DNA of 64,000 bases from contig NZ_BOOK01000049.1 in the NCBI RefSeq assembly GCF_016863195.1, forward strand, positions 29,976 through 93,975, given 5' to 3'. The position numbers and the translations under genes were made by a program. This document shows, in pieces, positions 24,725 to 33,447 of this stretch. Within the stretch, counting starts at the first letter, position 1, and the number at the start of each line of letters is the position of its first letter. This stretch comes from Paraplanobispora takensis. GTDB taxonomy: Bacteria; Actinomycetota; Actinomycetes; Streptosporangiales; Streptosporangiaceae. The notes under the pieces are model-generated. The model worked only from the letters and a program-made list of their open reading frames with translations. It was not told where the DNA came from and made no database searches.

Positions 24725-25681
24725 ATGAACGCCCCCGCGAGCGGAGTGCGTCTGCCGTGGCAGGACGTGCCCGAGCAGATCCGTCGGGCCGTCGAGGCGC
24801 GTCTCGGCGCGCCGGTCGTCGACGCGGTGACCCAGCCGGGCGGGTTCTCACCGGGCGCGGCCGTACGGCTGAGGCTGGAGGACGGACGGCGCGCGTTCGT
24901 CAAGGCCGCCGGTCCCGAACCGAATCCGTTCACCGCCGACATCCACCGGAGCGAGGCCCGCATCGCCGCGGCGCTTCCCGGCGGTGTGCCCGCGCCCAGG
25001 CTGCTGGCCTCGTTCGACTCCGGCGGCTGGGTCGCGCTGCTGTTCGAGGACGTGGACGGCCGTCCGCCGGCCGACCCGTGGCGGGCCGACGAGCTGGACC
25101 GGGTCCTGGACTCCCTGACCCGGCTGGCCGCCGCGCTGGCCCCCTCCCCGATCGCCGCCCCGTCCGCCGAGGAGCGCTTCGGCGAGCAGTTCCAGGGATG
25201 GCGGCGTCTGGTCGAGGCCCGGGAGGCGGGCGCCGACGACCTGGACGGTCTCGATCCGTGGGCGGCACGCCACCTGGACGCGCTGGCGCAGACGGAGGCG
25301 CGCTGGACGTACGCCATCGCGGGAGACAGCCTGGTCCACGGTGACATCCGGGCGGACAACCTGCTGCTCACCGCCGACGAGGTGATGGTCGTCGACTGGC
25401 CGTGGGCGTTCGTCGGAGCCGGCTGGTTCGATCTGCTGGGCATGCTGCCCAGCGTGCGGATGCAGGGAGGCCCTCCCCCGGAGGAGCTCTTCACCGCGCA
25501 CCCGGTCGGGCGGGAGGCCGACCCCGCGGCGGTGACCACCGTGCTCACCGCGGTCGCCGGATACTTCGTCCGGCAGTCCCGCCGGCCCGACCCGCCCGGC
25601 CTGCCGACGCTGCGCGCCTTCCAGGCGGCCCAGGGGAGGACCGCTCTGGAGTGGCTGCGCGTACGCACAGGATGGGCCTGA
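24725..25681 (+). CDS. Aminoglycoside phosphotransferase-like kinase
   Basis: 318 residues. The ATG at 24725 is preferred over the GTG at 24722 because a CATCAT -10 hexamer ends exactly 6 nt before it. The kinase-like fold is clear: VDAVTQPGGFSPGAAVRLRLEDGRRAFVKAAG (nucleotide loop and catalytic lysine), then SLVHGDIRADNLLLT (Brenner motif, catalytic Asp) at about residue 204 and EVMVVDWPWAFVGAGWFDLL (metal Asp). Members phosphorylate aminoglycosides, choline, homoserine or other small alcohols. Being fully chromosomal and without a resistance context, it need not be a resistance gene. Confidence 0.85.
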   Translation: MNAPASGVRLPWQDVPEQIRRAVEARLGAPVVDAVTQPGGFSPGAAVRLRLEDGRRAFVKAAGPEPNPFTADIHRSEARIAAALPGGVPAPRLLASFDSGGWVALLFEDVDGRPPADPWRADELDRVLDSLTRLAAALAPSPIAAPSAEERFGEQFQGWRRLVEAREAGADDLDGLDPWAARHLDALAQTEARWTYAIAGDSLVHGDIRADNLLLTADEVMVVDWPWAFVGAGWFDLLGMLPSVRMQGGPPPEELFTAHPVGREADPAAVTTVLTAVAGYFVRQSRRPDPPGLPTLRAFQAAQGRTALEWLRVRTGWA

Positions 25682-25810
25682 AAGCGCGCCCGCCGGGGCG
25701 GACCCGGATGCGGGCCCGGAAGGCGCGGCGGGCCTGGAAGACGCGGCGGGCCCTCACCGTCCCGCGGAGCGCGCCTCCGTGAGAGCCGTCAGGCCTCGAT
25801 CACGTGCCGG

Positions 25811-26314
25811 TCATGGCCGCAGATCGGTGCGGGCGGCGCCGGTCTGCGGGTCGTGAGGGCAGGAGAGGTGCCGGACAGAGGAGCTGGGGAAGGAGTGGTG
25901 CTCATGGGCGACGACCCAGCGCCCGTCCCGCCTGCGCAGCCCGAAGGTCAGCCGGAGGCGGTTGCGCGGGTCGCGGGCCAGTTCCCCGGGGGTACCGCAG
26001 CGCAGCAGGGCGTGGGCGAAGGCGACGTCCCGCCCGGCGGTCACCTCCAGCGAGGTCAGCTCGAAGCGGGCCTCCCGCGCCTGCCAGTCCAGGAACGCGG
26101 GCCAGGCGGCCCGGTAGGCGTCGAAGCCGCGCACACCCTCCGCCGGCGGCGGCACGTCGAACATCACGATGTCGTCGGCGTGGTCGGTCAGGGTCCCGGC
26201 CAGGTCTCCGGCGTCGACGGCGCGCACCCAGCGCTCGATCAACTCCCGGATCAGGGCCTCGTCATCGGCGGGAACGGTCTCCTCGCGGCGGGCGGCGGCG
26301 TGGTCGGCGGACAT
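25811..26314 (-). CDS. SnoaL-like / NTF2-fold protein
   Basis: 167 residues from the ATG at 26314 with an AGGAGGAAC ribosome site. The central 110 residues are SnoaL-like: EALIRELIERWVRAVDAGDLAGTLTDHADDIVMFDVPPP, then VRGFDAYRAAWPAFLDW and TAGRDVAFAHALLRCG, then LRLTFGLRRRDGRWVVAHEHHSFP. Such proteins act as ketosteroid-isomerase-like enzymes, cyclases or ligand binders; this subgroup is unassigned. It lies 83 nt downstream of the broken ECF41-like sigma factor gene, whose own C-terminus is also SnoaL-like, so common regulation is plausible. Confidence 0.8.
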   Translation of the reverse strand: MSADHAAARREETVPADDEALIRELIERWVRAVDAGDLAGTLTDHADDIVMFDVPPPAEGVRGFDAYRAAWPAFLDWQAREARFELTSLEVTAGRDVAFAHALLRCGTPGELARDPRNRLRLTFGLRRRDGRWVVAHEHHSFPSSSVRHLSCPHDPQTGAARTDLRP

Positions 26315-26397
26315 CTGGTTCCTCCTGGTCTCCGGCGGTGCGGTCACGGCTGTAACCCCGCCGCACGGCCCCGACTCATCGCTCCCGCCGCAGTTCC

Positions 26398-27405
26398 TCA
26401 GGGAATCCGCGCCGGCAGCCCGAAAGCGGGCAGGTCCGCCGTCAGGAACGACACCACCTCGGCGATCCGCGGCCCGGACAGGCGCAGCACGTCCAGGCCC
26501 GAGGGGAGGTGGGCCGCCCGCTCGTCGTCCCACAGGTAGGTGCCGAACGCCACCTGCCCGTTCACCGTCGCCGGTACGAAGCGCCAGCGCCCCCGCAGCG
26601 GCCCGTCGAGGAGGAACGCGCGGATCGCGGGCCGTCCCCGGTACCAGGCGGTCAGCGGCGGCATCGAGTAGCGGGCGTCCTCGGCGAGCATCGCCACGAT
26701 CGCCTCGACGTCCCCGCTCTCCCACGCGGCGGCGTAGCGCCGGGCGAGATCGCGCACCGGCCGCTCGCCCAGGGCGCGCAGTACGGCCTGCTGGGTGCTC
26801 CCGGGCAGCCGCCCGTCGAGCAGCGCGCGCGCCCGTTGCAGCGCGCTGTTGACCGCGGCGACGGAGGTGTCCAGGAACCCGGCGGTCTCCCGGGCGCTGA
26901 AACCGAGGACCTGCCGCAGCAGCAGCGCCGCCCGCTGCCGGCCGGGCAGGTGCTGCACCGCCGCGACGAAGGCCAGCTCAAGGCCCTCCCTCGCGAGGAT
27001 CCGCGCCTCGGGATCCAGCTCCCGCACCCAGCCCAGCCGGTCGTCCGGGTACGGCTCGACCCAGGCGGCCTCCGTCACCGGCGAGCCCGGGCCCATGTCG
27101 GCCGGCAGCTCCCGGCGGCGGCGCCGTTCCAGCATGGTCAGGCACCGGTTGGTGGCGATCTTGTACATCCAGGCGCGCAGCGACCCGCCGCGGTCCTCGA
27201 AGCGCGCCAGCCCCTGCCAGGCCCGCACCAGCGTCTCCTACAGGGCGTCCTCGGCGTCGTGCACCGAGCCCAGCATGCGGTAGCAGTGGGCGTGCAGCTC
27301 TCCCCGCAGCGGTTCGACCAGCAGCGCGAACGCTCCGGCGTCACCACCGCGGGCCGCGCCGATCGCATCCGCCGGTAGGACTCTCTCCTCCACACCCGAC
27401 ATCAT
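26398..27405 (-). pseudogene. ECF41/SigJ-like sigma factor split by an amber codon
   Basis: The gene starts at ATG 27405 (or 27402) and encodes sigma region 2: [18 protein letters not shown] and [19 protein letters not shown]. The next codon is TAG (27240-27238) where CAG is expected before [18 protein letters not shown]. Downstream the frame is intact: [21 protein letters not shown], region 4 [26 protein letters not shown] with [16 protein letters not shown], then a SnoaL-like C-terminal domain. One C-to-T change explains the break. The bases after the stop read AGGAG, 7 nt before an in-frame GTG at 27228, so a fragment lacking most of region 2 could be made by reinitiation. Confidence 0.8.
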
Positions 27406-27591
27406 GACCGCCGTGCCACCGGATCGGTGACCCCCGGCCCCATCCCGATCTCCGGGGAGAGGGACCGGAAGAGGGGCCGGAAGAGGGGCTGGCATGCTGG
27501 GGCGGCCCGATGAGTGCGATGAGTTCCGTCCGCTCGCGCCGTCAGTGGTGGTGCCGGCGCTCGGCCGGCTCATCCGGACGAGGAGGCATGA

Positions 27592-28497
27592 GTGATCCAC
27601 ATCAGCGCGACGATGTTCCTGACCCTGGACGGAGTCATGGAGGCGCCGCACCTGTGGCATCCGGCGTACGTCAGCGAGGAGAGCCTGGCCGTGCTCGCCG
27701 GTCAGCTGGCCGGCGCCACCGCGATGCTGCTCGGGCGCCGCACCTATGAGGAGTTCGCCGGCTACTGGCCCCACCAGCCCGATGACGTGCCGCTGGCCGC
27801 GGAGATCAACGGCATCCGCAAGTACGTGCTCTCGCGCACCCTGGCGAACCCGGGATGGGGTGACACGACGGTGCTCGGCGAAGGCGTGCAGGCGGCCGTG
27901 CGCACGCTCGCGGAACGGGAGGAGCGCGTCCTGGTCGCGGGCAGCGCCCGGCTGGTGCGGGAACTGCTGGACCGGGGGCTGCTCGGTGTGTCGGTGGCCG
28001 CGGTGACCAGTTCCGTACAGCGGGCACGGGCGGGGTTGCGGGACCGGCTCGGGCCGGACCGCGCCCGGTGGCGGCGCGGCCCGGCCCTCACCGATCACGA
28101 GACCGCGGTGCTGGAGCGCTACATGCGGGCGATCGAGGCCGCCGACCACCGTGCCCTGGCCGATCTCCTGGCGCCCGGCGCGCGGGTCAGCCACCAGCCG
28201 GGCGCCGGCGGCCACCACGGGGCCGAGCCGATCTGGTACGGCGGGCGCGCGGCCATCCTCGAGCGCTGGGCGCCGGTGCTGCACGGCCCGTACGGGATGA
28301 GCCTGAGGATGACGCCCACCGCCGCCAACCGGCAGCCCGCCGCCACCTACATCCGCGTCCCCGGGGACGGGCACTACCGGGCCTTCTCCCTGTCCGTCGT
28401 CACCGTCGAGGGCGGGCTGCTCACGGAGCTGGCGCAGTTCGGCCCCGAGCTCTCCCCGTACTTCCGGCTGCCCGGCGTTCTCACCCCGCCCGGATGA
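27592..28497 (+). CDS. Chimera: RibD/DHFR-like domain fused to ECF41-type sigma C-terminus
   Basis: 301 residues from GTG 27592 with AGGAGG 5 nt upstream. Residues 1 to about 130 match the DHFR-like RibD C-terminal family: [58 protein letters not shown]. Just where that domain should continue, the sequence becomes sigma region 4.2 ([20 protein letters not shown], about 130-149) and then the SnoaL-like tail of ECF41 factors ([50 protein letters not shown]). Both partners are therefore truncated and joined at a shared Leu-Leu-Gly. The frame is open and has a good ribosome site. Function unknown. Confidence 0.8.
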   Translation: MIHISATMFLTLDGVMEAPHLWHPAYVSEESLAVLAGQLAGATAMLLGRRTYEEFAGYWPHQPDDVPLAAEINGIRKYVLSRTLANPGWGDTTVLGEGVQAAVRTLAEREERVLVAGSARLVRELLDRGLLGVSVAAVTSSVQRARAGLRDRLGPDRARWRRGPALTDHETAVLERYMRAIEAADHRALADLLAPGARVSHQPGAGGHHGAEPIWYGGRAAILERWAPVLHGPYGMSLRMTPTAANRQPAATYIRVPGDGHYRAFSLSVVTVEGGLLTELAQFGPELSPYFRLPGVLTPPG

Positions 28498-28523
28498 GAG
28501 GGGAGCGGCATGCCGCTCCCCTC
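28498..28523. terminator. Bidirectional terminator, 26-bp perfect palindrome
   Basis: 13-bp arms without a loop (28498-28510 and 28511-28523), lying between convergent genes whose stops are at 28497 and 28525. Flanking ccccgcccgg and ccgggcgggg can extend the stem. It ends transcription from both sides. Confidence 0.65.
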
Positions 28524-28524
28524 C

Positions 28525-29712
28525 TCACCCGGGCGGGGACGCCGGTGCGGAACGGCGTCCCAGGGCGAACGCGAGAGCCGTACCCGCGGCCAGCAGGACG
28601 GCCAGGGCCGCGTAGCCGGAGGCGAGCCCGGCCAGGGTGGCGACCCCGGCGACCAGCAGCGGGCCGCCCGCGTCACCGAGCTCGCGGCCCAGCTCGGCCG
28701 CGCCCATGGTCTGGCCGAGGCGCGCCTGCGGGGTGGCGGTGGCCAGGGCGGCGAAGCCGAGCGGGGTGATCAGGCCGGTGCCGGCGCCGATCAGGACGGC
28801 CGCGGCCAGCACCCCGGCCAGTCCCGGGATCGTCGCGCAGCCCAGGCCGGCGGCGGTGAGCAGCAGTCCCGCGCCGAGACCGGTGCGGACGGTGAGACGC
28901 CCGGCGTCCAGCGCGCGCCCGGCCGCGGGCTGGACCAGGGCGGCGCAGGCGGCGAGCACGGACACCGCGGCGCCGGTGGCCACCGCGCCCAGCCCGGCCG
29001 ACGAGCCGGAGACGGGCAGGAAGCCGACGCCGACCGACAGCGCGGCGGTCGCGGCCGCCAGCGCCGCCGTGGGACCCAGGAAGACCGGGTCGGCCAGACG
29101 CCGGGCCAGGTCGAGCAGGGTCTGCCGGGCCTTGGGCAGCGGGGCCGGGGCCGGGACCACGAGCAGCGCCCAGAGGGCGACCGCCGCGCCGAGGACGGCC
29201 AGGACCGCGAACAGCAGCCGCAGGCCCCCCGCCCAGACCAGGACTCCGCCGAGCAGCGGGCCGAGGGTGTAGCCGATGGACTTGTGGAAGCCGTAGGAGC
29301 CGAAGGCCCGCCCCTGTTTCGCCGCCGGGTTGAGCCGGGCCACCAGGGCGGAGGCCGAGGGGGAGAAGGCGGAGGCCGCGGCGCCCTGGCCGAGGCGGGC
29401 CGCCCACAGCCAGCCGGGGTCGTCGATCACCACGTACCCCGCGGAGGCGGCGGCGAAGGCGGCCAGCCCGCCCAGCAGCACCGGGCGGGCGCCGATCCGG
29501 TCGGCGAGCGTGCCGAAGATCGGCTTGAGCAGGATCTCGGCCCCGTCGTACAGGGCGAGCAGGCCGCCGAGCACCAGCAGCGAGGTGACCGCGTCGCCGG
29601 ACAGGGCGCCGAGGTTGGCGGCGATGCCGTGGGCGCCGAAGGCGGTGGTGAACCCGGCCGCGTACAGCGGCCACATCGTCCCCCGGCGCGGCGCGGGTGT
29701 CGGCTCGGTCAT
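28525..29712 (-). CDS. MFS transporter
   Basis: 395 residues, with about 12 hydrophobic helices. The MFS loop after helix 2 is present (GTLADRIGARPVLLGGLAAF), as are AARLGQGAAASAFSPSASALVARL in helix 4 and GSYGFHKSIGYTLGPLLGGVL in helix 5, which is antiporter-like. A second-half IGAGTGLITPLGFAALATATP and GAAELGRELGDAGGPLL resemble drug-exporter members. No substrate can be assigned. It is convergent with the chimera gene and shares a terminator. Confidence 0.88.
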   Translation of the reverse strand: MTEPTPAPRRGTMWPLYAAGFTTAFGAHGIAANLGALSGDAVTSLLVLGGLLALYDGAEILLKPIFGTLADRIGARPVLLGGLAAFAAASAGYVVIDDPGWLWAARLGQGAAASAFSPSASALVARLNPAAKQGRAFGSYGFHKSIGYTLGPLLGGVLVWAGGLRLLFAVLAVLGAAVALWALLVVPAPAPLPKARQTLLDLARRLADPVFLGPTAALAAATAALSVGVGFLPVSGSSAGLGAVATGAAVSVLAACAALVQPAAGRALDAGRLTVRTGLGAGLLLTAAGLGCATIPGLAGVLAAAVLIGAGTGLITPLGFAALATATPQARLGQTMGAAELGRELGDAGGPLLVAGVATLAGLASGYAALAVLLAAGTALAFALGRRSAPASPPG

Positions 29713-29790
29713 CGGTTCTGGCTCCGGCGTCTGGTGCGAGGCGTGGAAGCGATCGTACGGCCCGCCGCGGGCGCCGCCCGCTCCGGAGGC

Positions 29791-31167
29791 TCAGGACGCG
29801 GCCGGGCGCCGGGTGAAGATCCGGCCGGCCAGGTCGACGCCCACGATCGCGCCGCCGTCGTCGCGGGTGAAGAAGCCGCGCTGCCCCTTCAGGCCGCCCT
29901 CGGTGACGATGTACTCCTCACCGTCGCCGGGCAGGAGGCCGATGGCGGCCGGCGGATGGTCCGGGGGCATCTCGGTCTCCGACGCCCCGCGGATCTCCGG
30001 CTTGATCCCGGCCGCGAGCGTGAGCGCGAGCCCGTCGGCGGCGATGTCGATGTTCATGGCGTCGTTCTCGTAGCGGCCGGCGACCTCCCGCGCCCGCGCC
30101 TCGTCGTGGGGGACCGGTTCGGGGTCGCGGTCGACCACGCCGAGATAGTGCTCCAGCGCCCAGCGGACGACGGCCTGGTTGAAGGGGCCGCCGTCCGGAC
30201 CGGCGTTGGCCAGGGAGACGACGGCGAATTCGCGCTCGGGCACGATGAGCAGCTCGGCGAACTGGCCGTTGCCCGAGCCGCCGTGCCCGGCGGTGCGCAC
30301 GCCGTCCACCTCGCGCAGGAACCAGCAGATCCCGAAGGCGTCGCCGAGCGTGCCGGCCCGCAACTCGACCGTCCGCTCCCGCATGCGGCGCAGCGCCTCG
30401 GCGGGCAGCACGCCCTCCCCGGTGCCCAGGTGGAAGCGGGCCCAGCGCAGCAGGTCGCTCACCGAGGACACGATGCCCCCGCCGGGGTTGTCGGCGCGCC
30501 AGCCGGCCCGCCACGCCTTCCACGGCCGGGCGGGCCGCAGGGTCCCGTCCCCGTCGCGGTTGTGGCCCACGGCGAACCGCCGGATCATGACGTCGTCCAG
30601 GTCGAAGAAGGTGTTCGACAGCCCCGCAGGCTCCAGGACCAGCGAGGTCACGGCCTTCTCGAAGGGCAGGCCGGTGACCTTCTCGACGACCAGCCCGGCC
30701 AGGTTGTAGCCCGCCTGGCTGTAGGAGGCCCGGGCCCCGGGCGGTGCGATCATCTCCAGGTCTGCCAGCTTCACCGCGAGCGCGGCGAGGGAGAGGTCCT
30801 CCTCGCCGGGGTCGATCAGGTTCCAGTCCAGGCCCGCGGTGTGGTTGAGCAGGTTCAGCACGGTGATCCGCGCCGCGGCCCGCTCGTCGGAGAGCCTGAG
30901 CTCGGGGACGTACCGGCGCACCGGCGCGTCCAGCTCGACCTTCCCCTCCGCGGCCAGGCGCATCAGCGCGGTCGCGGTGAAGGTCTTGCTCACCGAGGCC
31001 AGATGGAACAGCGTCGTGCCGTCGACCGGCAGCGGGTCGGCCAGGCTGGTGACGCCGTAGCAGGCGTGGAACTCCTCCTCGCCCGTCAGCACCCCGACGG
31101 CGGCGCCGGGCAGGCCGGACTCCCGGGCCGCGGTCTCGACGAAACCGGACAGCTTCTCCTGGGACAT
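29791..31167 (-). CDS. Serine hydrolase, class C beta-lactamase family
   Basis: 458 residues without a signal peptide. The catalytic motifs are complete: SVSKTFTATAL (SxxK, Ser about residue 58), ASYSQAGYNLAG (YxN) and TAGHGGSGNG (HxG in place of KTG). A C-terminal domain of about 100 residues (RYENDAMNIDIAADGL onward) is the lipocalin-like tail often attached to such esterases. These proteins hydrolyse esters or D-amino-acid peptides more often than beta-lactams. An AGGA ribosome site precedes the ATG. It is divergent from a TetR gene with three operator copies in between, so it is probably repressed by it. Confidence 0.88.
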   Translation of the reverse strand: MSQEKLSGFVETAARESGLPGAAVGVLTGEEEFHACYGVTSLADPLPVDGTTLFHLASVSKTFTATALMRLAAEGKVELDAPVRRYVPELRLSDERAAARITVLNLLNHTAGLDWNLIDPGEEDLSLAALAVKLADLEMIAPPGARASYSQAGYNLAGLVVEKVTGLPFEKAVTSLVLEPAGLSNTFFDLDDVMIRRFAVGHNRDGDGTLRPARPWKAWRAGWRADNPGGGIVSSVSDLLRWARFHLGTGEGVLPAEALRRMRERTVELRAGTLGDAFGICWFLREVDGVRTAGHGGSGNGQFAELLIVPEREFAVVSLANAGPDGGPFNQAVVRWALEHYLGVVDRDPEPVPHDEARAREVAGRYENDAMNIDIAADGLALTLAAGIKPEIRGASETEMPPDHPPAAIGLLPGDGEEYIVTEGGLKGQRGFFTRDDGGAIVGVDLAGRIFTRRPAAS

Positions 31168-31186
31168 CGTGTCCTCCGCTCATGCG

Positions 31187-31258
31187 ATTGAACTAAGTGC
31201 AATTGGAGGCTATTCCGCTCCTGAACTAAGTGCAATAGCGTCATTGAACTTTGTTCAA
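31187..31258. promoter_or_regulatory. Triple TetR operator in divergent promoter
   Basis: Three related dyads: attgaactaagtgcaat (31187-31203), cctgaactaagtgcaat (31220-31236) and ttgaactttgttcaa (31244-31258, perfect palindrome). The shared form is TTGNACTNNGTNCAA. They occupy the whole gap between the serine hydrolase and TetR genes. Confidence 0.65.
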
Positions 31259-31272
31259 CTATGCTGGCGGCC

Positions 31273-31947
31273 ATGTCGAGGGACACACTGACCGCGGACC
31301 AGATCGTCCGCGCCGCCATCGAGCTGCTGGACGGCGAGGGCCTGGACGGCCTCAACATGCGCAGCCTGGGCAAGCGGCTGGGCTCGGCCGCCACGGCGAT
31401 CTACTGGCACATCAAGACCAAGGACGATCTCGTACGGCTGGCCGGCGACGCGGTCTGGCGGGAGGTCGAGCTGCCCGACCTCGACGGCACCGACTGGCGG
31501 ACGGCCGCCGCCGCCATGGCCACCGGCATGCACGCGATGCTCACCCGTCACCCCTGGCTCGGGCAGGCGTTCGGCAGCCACCTGCTGTACGGCCCCGGCA
31601 AGGCCCGCCTCGACGACCACAGCCTCGCCATCTACGAGAAGGCGGGATTCGCCGCCGCCGACGCCGACCAGGCGGCCGGCACGGTGTTCGTCTTCGTGCT
31701 CGGCAGCGCTCTCGGGCCGGCCTCGCAGGTCTCGCTGACCCGGCGGCTCGGCAGGAACGGCGCGGACGCCGAGCGGTTGCTGGCCGAGACCGTGTCGCGG
31801 GCCGCGGAGGTCGCCATGGAGTTCCCCCGGCTGCGCGAACGCCTCGGCACCGCCGCCGCGGCCGACTACGCCATGGCGCCCGAGGGCAGCTTCGAGTTCG
31901 GCCTCCGGGCCATCCTCGACGGTTTCGAGGCCCGCCTCGCCACCTAG
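31273..31947 (+). CDS. TetR-family regulator
   Basis: 224 residues from ATG 31273. This start is preferred because TATGCT (31260-31265) forms a leaderless -10 box 7 nt upstream; an ATG at 31261 falls within it. The HTH is typical (DQIVRAAIELLDGEGLDGLNMRSLGKRLGSAATAIYWHIKTKDDL), followed by a TetR_C-like ligand domain. A palindromic operator overlaps its promoter, so it should repress itself and the divergent serine hydrolase gene and respond to a small ligand. Confidence 0.9.
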   Translation: MSRDTLTADQIVRAAIELLDGEGLDGLNMRSLGKRLGSAATAIYWHIKTKDDLVRLAGDAVWREVELPDLDGTDWRTAAAAMATGMHAMLTRHPWLGQAFGSHLLYGPGKARLDDHSLAIYEKAGFAAADADQAAGTVFVFVLGSALGPASQVSLTRRLGRNGADAERLLAETVSRAAEVAMEFPRLRERLGTAAAADYAMAPEGSFEFGLRAILDGFEARLAT

Positions 31948-32011
31948 AGCGCGTCCTGTGCGGGGCGCGCCGTATCCTCCCTCGCACGTTCCCGGCCCGA
32001 AGGAGACTCCG

Positions 32012-32812
32012 ATGCCGACGCCTTCACCGACCCGTCGCGCCGTGGACGGGGCGGCGGTGTGGTTGTGGCCGGGCCGCGCCCTGTACGCCGGGCCGTCCCT
32101 GCGGCTGGGGCCGCACTCCGGTGCGGTCGCGTGCCTGGCCGTGGGCGTGGACGCGCCCTTCGCCGTCCGTCCGGTGACCGGTGGCGAACTGCGGGCGCGC
32201 ACCGCGCTCATCGCCCCCCGGATGCGCCACCGGCTCATGATGCCCGGCGATCGCATGGTGTTCCTCTATCTCGAACCCGGCTCGGCGGACGACCGGGCGT
32301 GCCGTACCGGCTTCACCGCCGGGCAGGGGGAGATCCTGACCGGGCACCGGCACGAGGACGACCTGCTCGCCGGGGCGGCGGAGCTGTCCCCGCACACTCC
32401 CGTCCCGCGGGTCACCGCCTGGATCGCCGGGGCCGTCGGCCACGCCGGGACGTCGTACGCCGACCCGCGGATCGCGGCCGCCACCCGCAGGCTCGTCGAC
32501 GCCCGCCGGCCGCTGCCCGCCGGGCCGCTGGCCGCCGAGCTGGGACTGTCGGAGTCCCGCTTCCTGCGGCTGTTCAGGGACGGCACGGGGACGTCGTACC
32601 GCCGCTTCCGGCTGTGGGCGCAGATGCACCGGGCCGCGCGGGCGCTGGCGGCGGGCCACAACCTCACCCGGGCGGCGGCCGACGGCCACTTCGCCAGCCC
32701 GTCCCACCTGAGCACCGCCTTCCACGCCATGTTCGGTCTCACGCCCAGCGCCCTGCTCTCCGGGAACCCGACGATCCACTGCCTGGACCCCTCGCCTGAG
32801 GCCCTCACATGA
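32012..32812 (+). CDS. AraC-family regulator
   Basis: 266 residues from ATG 32012 with AAGGAG upstream. The C-terminal third holds the two AraC helix-turn-helix units: PLAAELGLSESRFLRLFRDGTGTSYRRFRLW, then NLTRAAADGHFASPSHLSTAFHAMFGLTPSALL. The N-terminal part is a cupin-like sensing region (LRLGPHSGAVACLAVGVDAPF). It probably controls the overlapping convergent DUF4345 gene or a distant target. The 3' end overlaps that gene by 8 bp. Confidence 0.9.
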   Translation: MPTPSPTRRAVDGAAVWLWPGRALYAGPSLRLGPHSGAVACLAVGVDAPFAVRPVTGGELRARTALIAPRMRHRLMMPGDRMVFLYLEPGSADDRACRTGFTAGQGEILTGHRHEDDLLAGAAELSPHTPVPRVTAWIAGAVGHAGTSYADPRIAAATRRLVDARRPLPAGPLAAELGLSESRFLRLFRDGTGTSYRRFRLWAQMHRAARALAAGHNLTRAAADGHFASPSHLSTAFHAMFGLTPSALLSGNPTIHCLDPSPEALT

Positions 32813-33173
32813 GGCTCGCCAGCAACGCGCCCGCGGCGGCGACCTCCACCCAGAAGTAGCACCAGACGGGATGGAACGCCGCCGGCCGCTCGATCGCCCG
32901 CCCCGCCAGCCGCCCGGAGGCCATGCCCAGCAGGGACACGGCGACGGTGAGGACCACCCCCGTGCGCGTCCCGCCGGTGCCGGCGAGCGCCGTCAGCAGC
33001 AGTCCGCCCACGGCCACGCCGAAACCGCCGTACACCGCCCGGATCTCGCTGCGCGCCTCGGCCGAGTCGGCGATCATCCGGAACGGCCTGATCAGCGCGG
33101 CGGGCGCGGACAACCCGAACACCCCCATCCCGAGGAAGAAGACCGCCACCACGATGATCAATACGGCCTGCAC
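32805..33173 (-). CDS. DUF4345-like small membrane protein
   Basis: 122 residues from GTG 33173, chosen because GGAGG lies 5 nt upstream; a longer frame to 33275 has no ribosome site. Four hydrophobic segments: AVLIIVVAVFFLGMGVFGL, FGVAVGGLLLTALA, VVLTVAVSLLGMASG and FHPVWCYFWVEVAAAGALLAS. The motif RPFRMIADSAEARSEIRAVYGG between helices 1 and 2 is the family signature. Function unknown. Confidence 0.78.
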   Translation of the reverse strand: MQAVLIIVVAVFFLGMGVFGLSAPAALIRPFRMIADSAEARSEIRAVYGGFGVAVGGLLLTALAGTGGTRTGVVLTVAVSLLGMASGRLAGRAIERPAAFHPVWCYFWVEVAAAGALLASLM

Positions 33174-33332
33174 GACGACCTCCGGACCCGACGACAGCGG
33201 ACGAGACGGCCCAGCATGCCTTCGACGCCCCGCACGGCGCTTCCACGAACCTGCCGCGACGGCCGGCGGGATCAAGGCGGTCCGACCGTCCCCGGTCGTG
33301 AGATAGCAAGATGGAATTATGTCCTATTTGGT

Positions 33333-33357
33333 GGTTATGTCTGTTTTTCATGGGTAA
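33333..33357 (+). promoter_or_regulatory. SigB-type stress promoter candidate
   Basis: GGTT (33333-33336), 15-nt spacer, GGGTAA (33352-33357), close to the actinomycete sigma-B consensus GNNT-N14-16-GGGTA. It lies 90 bp before the histidine kinase, in an unusually AT-rich patch (33300-33375). Confidence 0.4.
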
Positions 33358-33447
33358 AACGACAAGCGGCTCAATTCACGACGCCACTAGGAGAACGAGG
33401 CCTCACCGAACTGCGATGATCCCGGAATCTCTGGTGGGTGACGTGCG

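Noticed and set aside
27238..27240. Pyrrolysine or programmed read-through at the sigma factor TAG
   Set aside because: No pyrrolysine genes or read-through context are seen; a simple CAG-to-TAG change explains it.
28510..31191. Plus-strand frame of 893 codons
   Set aside because: Antisense to the MFS and serine hydrolase genes; composition is Gly/Arg/Ala-rich with no domain.
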